Positions 61,462-64,000 of a stretch of 64,000 bases of DNA are shown here, one piece after another. The DNA is from JALOLV01 sp046295175 (GTDB lineage: Bacteria; Bacteroidota; Bacteroidia; Cytophagales; Spirosomataceae). A program made the translations under genes and the position numbers. The DNA lies in the NCBI GenBank assembly GCA_046295175.1, contig JBKBNY010000001.1, positions 806,001 to 870,000 of the forward strand, in the 5' to 3' direction. A model generated the notes under the pieces. It was not told the DNA's origin and made no database searches. It worked only from the letters and a program-made list of their open reading frames with translations. The number at the start of each line of letters is the position of its first letter. The stretch's first letter is position 1.

Positions 61462-61539
61462 GGAGGTTTTAGCTCAGTTGGTTAGAGCGACGGATTGTGG
61501 TTCCGTAGGTCGTGGGTTCGAGCCCCATATTCCTCCCCA
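61462..61539 (+). tRNA. tRNA-His (GTG anticodon)
   Basis: The cloverleaf folds by hand: D-arm GCTC/GAGC, anticodon stem ACGGA/TCCGT with loop TTGTGGT (anticodon GTG), T-arm GTGGG/CCCAT with loop TTCGAGC, and encoded CCA at 61537-61539. The extra G(-1) opposite C73, the histidine identity element, is present. The acceptor stem has two adjacent T-T mismatches (positions 5-68 and 6-67). Confidence 0.93.
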
Positions 61540-61571
61540 AAAGCTCAATTCAGCAGAATTGAGCTTTTTTG
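61540..61571 (+). terminator. Terminator after tRNA-His
   Basis: AAAGCTCAATTC (61540-61551) pairs with GAATTGAGCTTT (61556-61567), loop of four bases, then further T residues to 61570. Confidence 0.85.
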
Positions 61572-61734
61572 TTATCTCTCGCTTGGCATTATTGATACAT
61601 TTATTGTCGAAACGTTTTAAAAATCTCCTTTTTTTACCATATTTACCAAATATTTTATTCATCAACCAAACAAAATATGCAACCTTTCGTTTTGTTTTTA
61701 CGTAAATAAATCGAACGAATCATTATCGCTAAAT

Positions 61735-63177
61735 ATGGTACTTAAATCTAAACTCGGAATCTTCGTTGCTGCTGTACTTCTATCGGTGGCTTCGTGCAAA
61801 AAAGATGATGTTGACCCAAACTCTGGTACAAATACGACAAATCCAGTTGCTACAAATCCAAATAAAGAAGTAAATGATTGGATTTATGAGCAAATGAAAA
61901 CTTATTATCTTTGGGCCGATAATATACCTGCTGATAGAACAAAAACCAATCAGACCCTCGACCCAATGGGTAAAAATGCCGATGGATATTTTTATTCGTT
62001 GCTCAATGATTACCCAAATACCGACCGTTTTTCGTGGATTCAGCAAAGTTCGACCGAGCTTGTCAATTCATTGAATGGTATCAATAAATCTACTGGGATT
62101 CGTTACAGTGTTTATTTTACAGATTCTCAACAAAAAAATGTGTGTTTCTCTGTCAATTACACAATAAAAGGTAGTCCAGCTGACAGAGCAGGTATCAAGC
62201 GTGGCGATATTATTCTAACGGTAAATGGTACACAACTCACCGTTGATAACTATACTTCGGCTCTTGCCAACGACAACCTTACACTTGGTTTTGGGATGCG
62301 TGACGGTGGCAATTTTGTATCAAACGGCAAATCCGTTAGTATCGTAAAAGAAGAAGTAACCGAAAACCCTGTGCATTTCTCGAAAGTTATCGAAAAAGAC
62401 GGAAAGAAAATCGGCTATTTGGTTTATACTCAGTTTATTAGCAATAACGACAACGATGTGCGTAATGTATTTGCCGACTTCAAAGCCAAAGGCGTAAATG
62501 AACTCGTGCTTGATTTAAGATTCAATGGTGGTGGCTTCATTTCATCGGCGGTTATGCTGTCGTCATTGATTGGTAAAGGCGTTAATTCAACAAAAGTAAT
62601 GTACACCGATGAATGGAATAATTTGGTAACTACCGAGTTTAAGAAAAGATACGGCGATAACTATTTTACAAAAAATTTCAGAGACGAGCCAAACGCTATC
62701 GGAAATAACCTAAGCCGAGTTTTTGTATTGACCTCAAGAAGCAGTGCATCGGCGAGCGAGCTAGTAATCAATAGCTTAAAACCATACATGGATGTTATTT
62801 TGATTGGGGGTAATACTTTTGGTAAAAACGTTGGTTCGATTACGCTATCGGACGATAAAAAACGCTGGACTTACGGTATGCAGCCAATCGTACTTCGTAC
62901 TGTAAATGCACTCGGAAAATCAGATTATGGCACCAAAACTGGCTTTACACCTGACTTTGCGGTCTCTGATAATGTTCTTCCAGTTAGACAATTTGGCGAC
63001 GAACAAGAAACGCTCCTAAACAGAGCTCTTTCGATTATTACAGGCAAACCAGTGACAATGACGGTTCCGAACGGTCGTCAGTCGGCTCCAATAAGAGTAG
63101 AAAGAGAAGTGAGCATCAACCGTGCCGATAACCCAAGAATGGAGATTAGCGATATGTTTGCCGAGCCATTGAAATAA
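61735..63177 (+). CDS. S41-family (C-terminal processing-like) peptidase lipoprotein
   Basis: 480 residues: lipoprotein signal ending at Cys21 (LLSVASC), then a Gly/Asn/Thr-rich spacer, a small N-terminal domain (VNDWIYEQMKTYYLWAD), a PDZ domain (~140-200; GSPADRAGIKRGDIILTVNG), and the S41 protease core with ELVLDLRFNGGGFISSAV, catalytic Ser337 in SRSSASASELVIN and Lys364 in NTFGKNVG. The Ser-Lys dyad of the family is present. It probably processes envelope proteins. It ends in a terminator and stands alone. Confidence 0.9.
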   Translation: MVLKSKLGIFVAAVLLSVASCKKDDVDPNSGTNTTNPVATNPNKEVNDWIYEQMKTYYLWADNIPADRTKTNQTLDPMGKNADGYFYSLLNDYPNTDRFSWIQQSSTELVNSLNGINKSTGIRYSVYFTDSQQKNVCFSVNYTIKGSPADRAGIKRGDIILTVNGTQLTVDNYTSALANDNLTLGFGMRDGGNFVSNGKSVSIVKEEVTENPVHFSKVIEKDGKKIGYLVYTQFISNNDNDVRNVFADFKAKGVNELVLDLRFNGGGFISSAVMLSSLIGKGVNSTKVMYTDEWNNLVTTEFKKRYGDNYFTKNFRDEPNAIGNNLSRVFVLTSRSSASASELVINSLKPYMDVILIGGNTFGKNVGSITLSDDKKRWTYGMQPIVLRTVNALGKSDYGTKTGFTPDFAVSDNVLPVRQFGDEQETLLNRALSIITGKPVTMTVPNGRQSAPIRVEREVSINRADNPRMEISDMFAEPLK

Positions 63178-63200
63178 GATATAATCGAACATTTTTTATA

Positions 63201-63236
63201 AAAAGCGAGTTAATCCAATAACTCGCTTTTATTTTT
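63201..63236 (+). terminator. Terminator after the S41 peptidase
   Basis: AAAAGCGAGTTA (63201-63212) pairs with TAACTCGCTTTT (63219-63230) around a 6-base loop, followed by ATTTTT. Confidence 0.85.
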
Positions 63237-63237
63237 G
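63230..63237 (+). promoter_or_regulatory. Possible -7 box (TATTTTTG) of the 3'-terminal gene
   Basis: TATTTTTG fits TAnnTTTG, overlaps the end of the preceding terminator and lies 37 bases before the next ATG. Confidence 0.35.
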
Positions 63238-63274
63238 CAATCTTTTCAACCAAACAATCCGTAAATTAAACCAA

Positions 63275-64000
63275 ATGAAAAAACTGTCATTTATCGTTTT
63301 ATTTTTAGGAGCAACCAGCCTCTTTGCTCAAGAATCAGACCCGAAAGCCATCGAGTTGGCCGATAACGTCATGAAAGCCTTAGGTGGCAAAAAAGCATGG
63401 GATAACACACGACATATCACGTGGAATTTCTTTGGTAGCCGTCGGTTAGTTTGGGATAAATGGACAGGTAACGTAAGGATTGATAATTTACGAGATGGCA
63501 TGACCTCATTAATCAATATCAATACCGAAACGGGAAAAATATTGAAGAACGGAGCCGAAATCACTCAGCCCGATTCGGTCGCAAAATATGTAAAACGTGC
63601 CAAAGGAGCTTGGATAAATGATTCGTATTGGTTGGTAATGCCCTATAAACTGCGTGATGACGGCGTAACGCTAAAATATATTGGTAAAGAGAAAACCCAA
63701 GACGGAAAAGACGCTGAGGTGATTCAACTTACTTTTAAGAATGTAGGTAACACGCCCGACAACAAGTATAAAGTATTTATTGACCCTACTTCAAATTTGG
63801 TTGTTCAGTGGCAGTATTTTGCAAAATTCACCGACGAAAAACCAGGTTTTACCCTGCCCTGGCAGAACTATAAATCTTACGGAAAAATCTTATTGAGTGG
63901 AGACAGAGGCGAACGTAAATTGACCGATATTAAGGTTTTTGAAGCCTTGCCAGATGCCGTTTATCAATCATTCGATAAACCAGATTTTAGCAAAGCAAAA
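63275..64000 (+). CDS. Periplasmic protein of unknown function (3' truncated)
   Basis: ATG 63275 opens 242 codons without a stop up to the window end. A signal peptide (KKLSFIVLFLGATSLFAQ) is followed by DPKAIELADNVMKALGGKKAWDNTRHITW, RLVWDKWTGNVRID and a later YKVFIDPTSNLVVQWQYF. The pattern resembles LolA/LolB-like-fold lipoprotein-carrier-type periplasmic proteins and DUF6503-like proteins of Bacteroidota; I do not assign a function. It is separated from the S41 peptidase gene by a terminator. Confidence 0.75.
   Translation, partial: MKKLSFIVLFLGATSLFAQESDPKAIELADNVMKALGGKKAWDNTRHITWNFFGSRRLVWDKWTGNVRIDNLRDGMTSLININTETGKILKNGAEITQPDSVAKYVKRAKGAWINDSYWLVMPYKLRDDGVTLKYIGKEKTQDGKDAEVIQLTFKNVGNTPDNKYKVFIDPTSNLVVQWQYFAKFTDEKPGFTLPWQNYKSYGKILLSGDRGERKLTDIKVFEALPDAVYQSFDKPDFSKAK

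Noticed and set aside
1..64000. CRISPR array, prophage or integron
   Set aside because: No regularly spaced direct repeats, cas genes, phage structural genes, integrase or transposase are visible on either strand.

Overview
The window reads as chromosomal DNA of a free-living, AT-rich member of the Bacteroidota, most likely a cytophagalean (Spirosomaceae-type) bacterium. Evidence for this: a gliding/type IX secretion (T9SS) C-terminal domain protein, a PorZ-like protein, Bacteroidota-type promoters (TTG ... TAnnTTTG), weak Shine-Dalgarno signals, and family members typical of that phylum (capsule-assembly Wzi, SLBB/Wza export, DUF2061, S41 lipoprotein). The genus is inference; there is no rRNA in the window.

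Layout. 1-12.1 kb is mostly housekeeping: a 5'-truncated Schlafen/AlbA-type ATP-binding protein, an ALDH7 aldehyde dehydrogenase, a 41-residue membrane microprotein, mnmE with an in-frame nuclease insertion, eboA-eboB, fabH (opposite strand), uvrA and a flavin-binding protein. 12.1-16.5 kb (minus strand) holds two tandem gluconokinase-like FGGY kinases and an AraC regulator. 16.7-21.1 kb (plus) holds a family 2 glycosyltransferase, a MoaD-like protein, TerC, PlsC and glycerol kinase. 21.2-50.5 kb is a surface-polysaccharide locus. The plus strand carries a T9SS-type surface protein, Wzi-like OMP, initiating sugar-phosphate transferase, a YadA-head-like protein, flippase, two methyltransferases, three GT-B glycosyltransferases and a Wzy-like polymerase. 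The converging minus strand carries Wza/Wzz export, UDP-sugar dehydrogenase, GDP-mannose dehydratase, a full legionaminic-acid-type pathway (LegB, C, H, G, I, F plus a PtmE-like CBS nucleotidyltransferase), then a DUF2061-APS kinase fusion and a sulfotransferase. 50.7-64 kb returns to mixed genes: sodA, folA, a SNF2 helicase, XisH-XisI, PorZ, an FAD oxidoreductase, a DGPF/ECF42-like sigma pair, tRNA-His, an S41 lipoprotein peptidase and a 3'-truncated periplasmic protein.

How the genes work together. The 23-50 kb region supports synthesis, Wzx/Wzy polymerisation, Wza-type export and outer-membrane assembly of a polysaccharide likely to contain a nonulosonic acid, a hexuronate and a GDP-derived deoxysugar, and probably methylated and sulfated. 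The central plus-strand genes (about 27.6-35 kb) are visibly more AT-rich than the flanks, as is usual for exchanged polysaccharide modules.

Most unusual structure. A DUF559 (PD-(D/E)xK-like) nuclease domain with no start codon of its own sits inside the GTPase domain of MnmE, between the G4 (NKID) and G5 (SAK) motifs. It is bounded on each side by a double-hairpin palindromic repeat (CCTCACCC...GGGTGAGG). Solo copies of the same repeat lie at 17.4 and 18.7 kb. This looks like a repeat/nuclease mobile unit that inserts while keeping the host reading frame open. Other points worth a second look are the XisHI pair, the membrane-anchored APS kinase fusion, the reduced ebo cluster and several long perfect palindromes.
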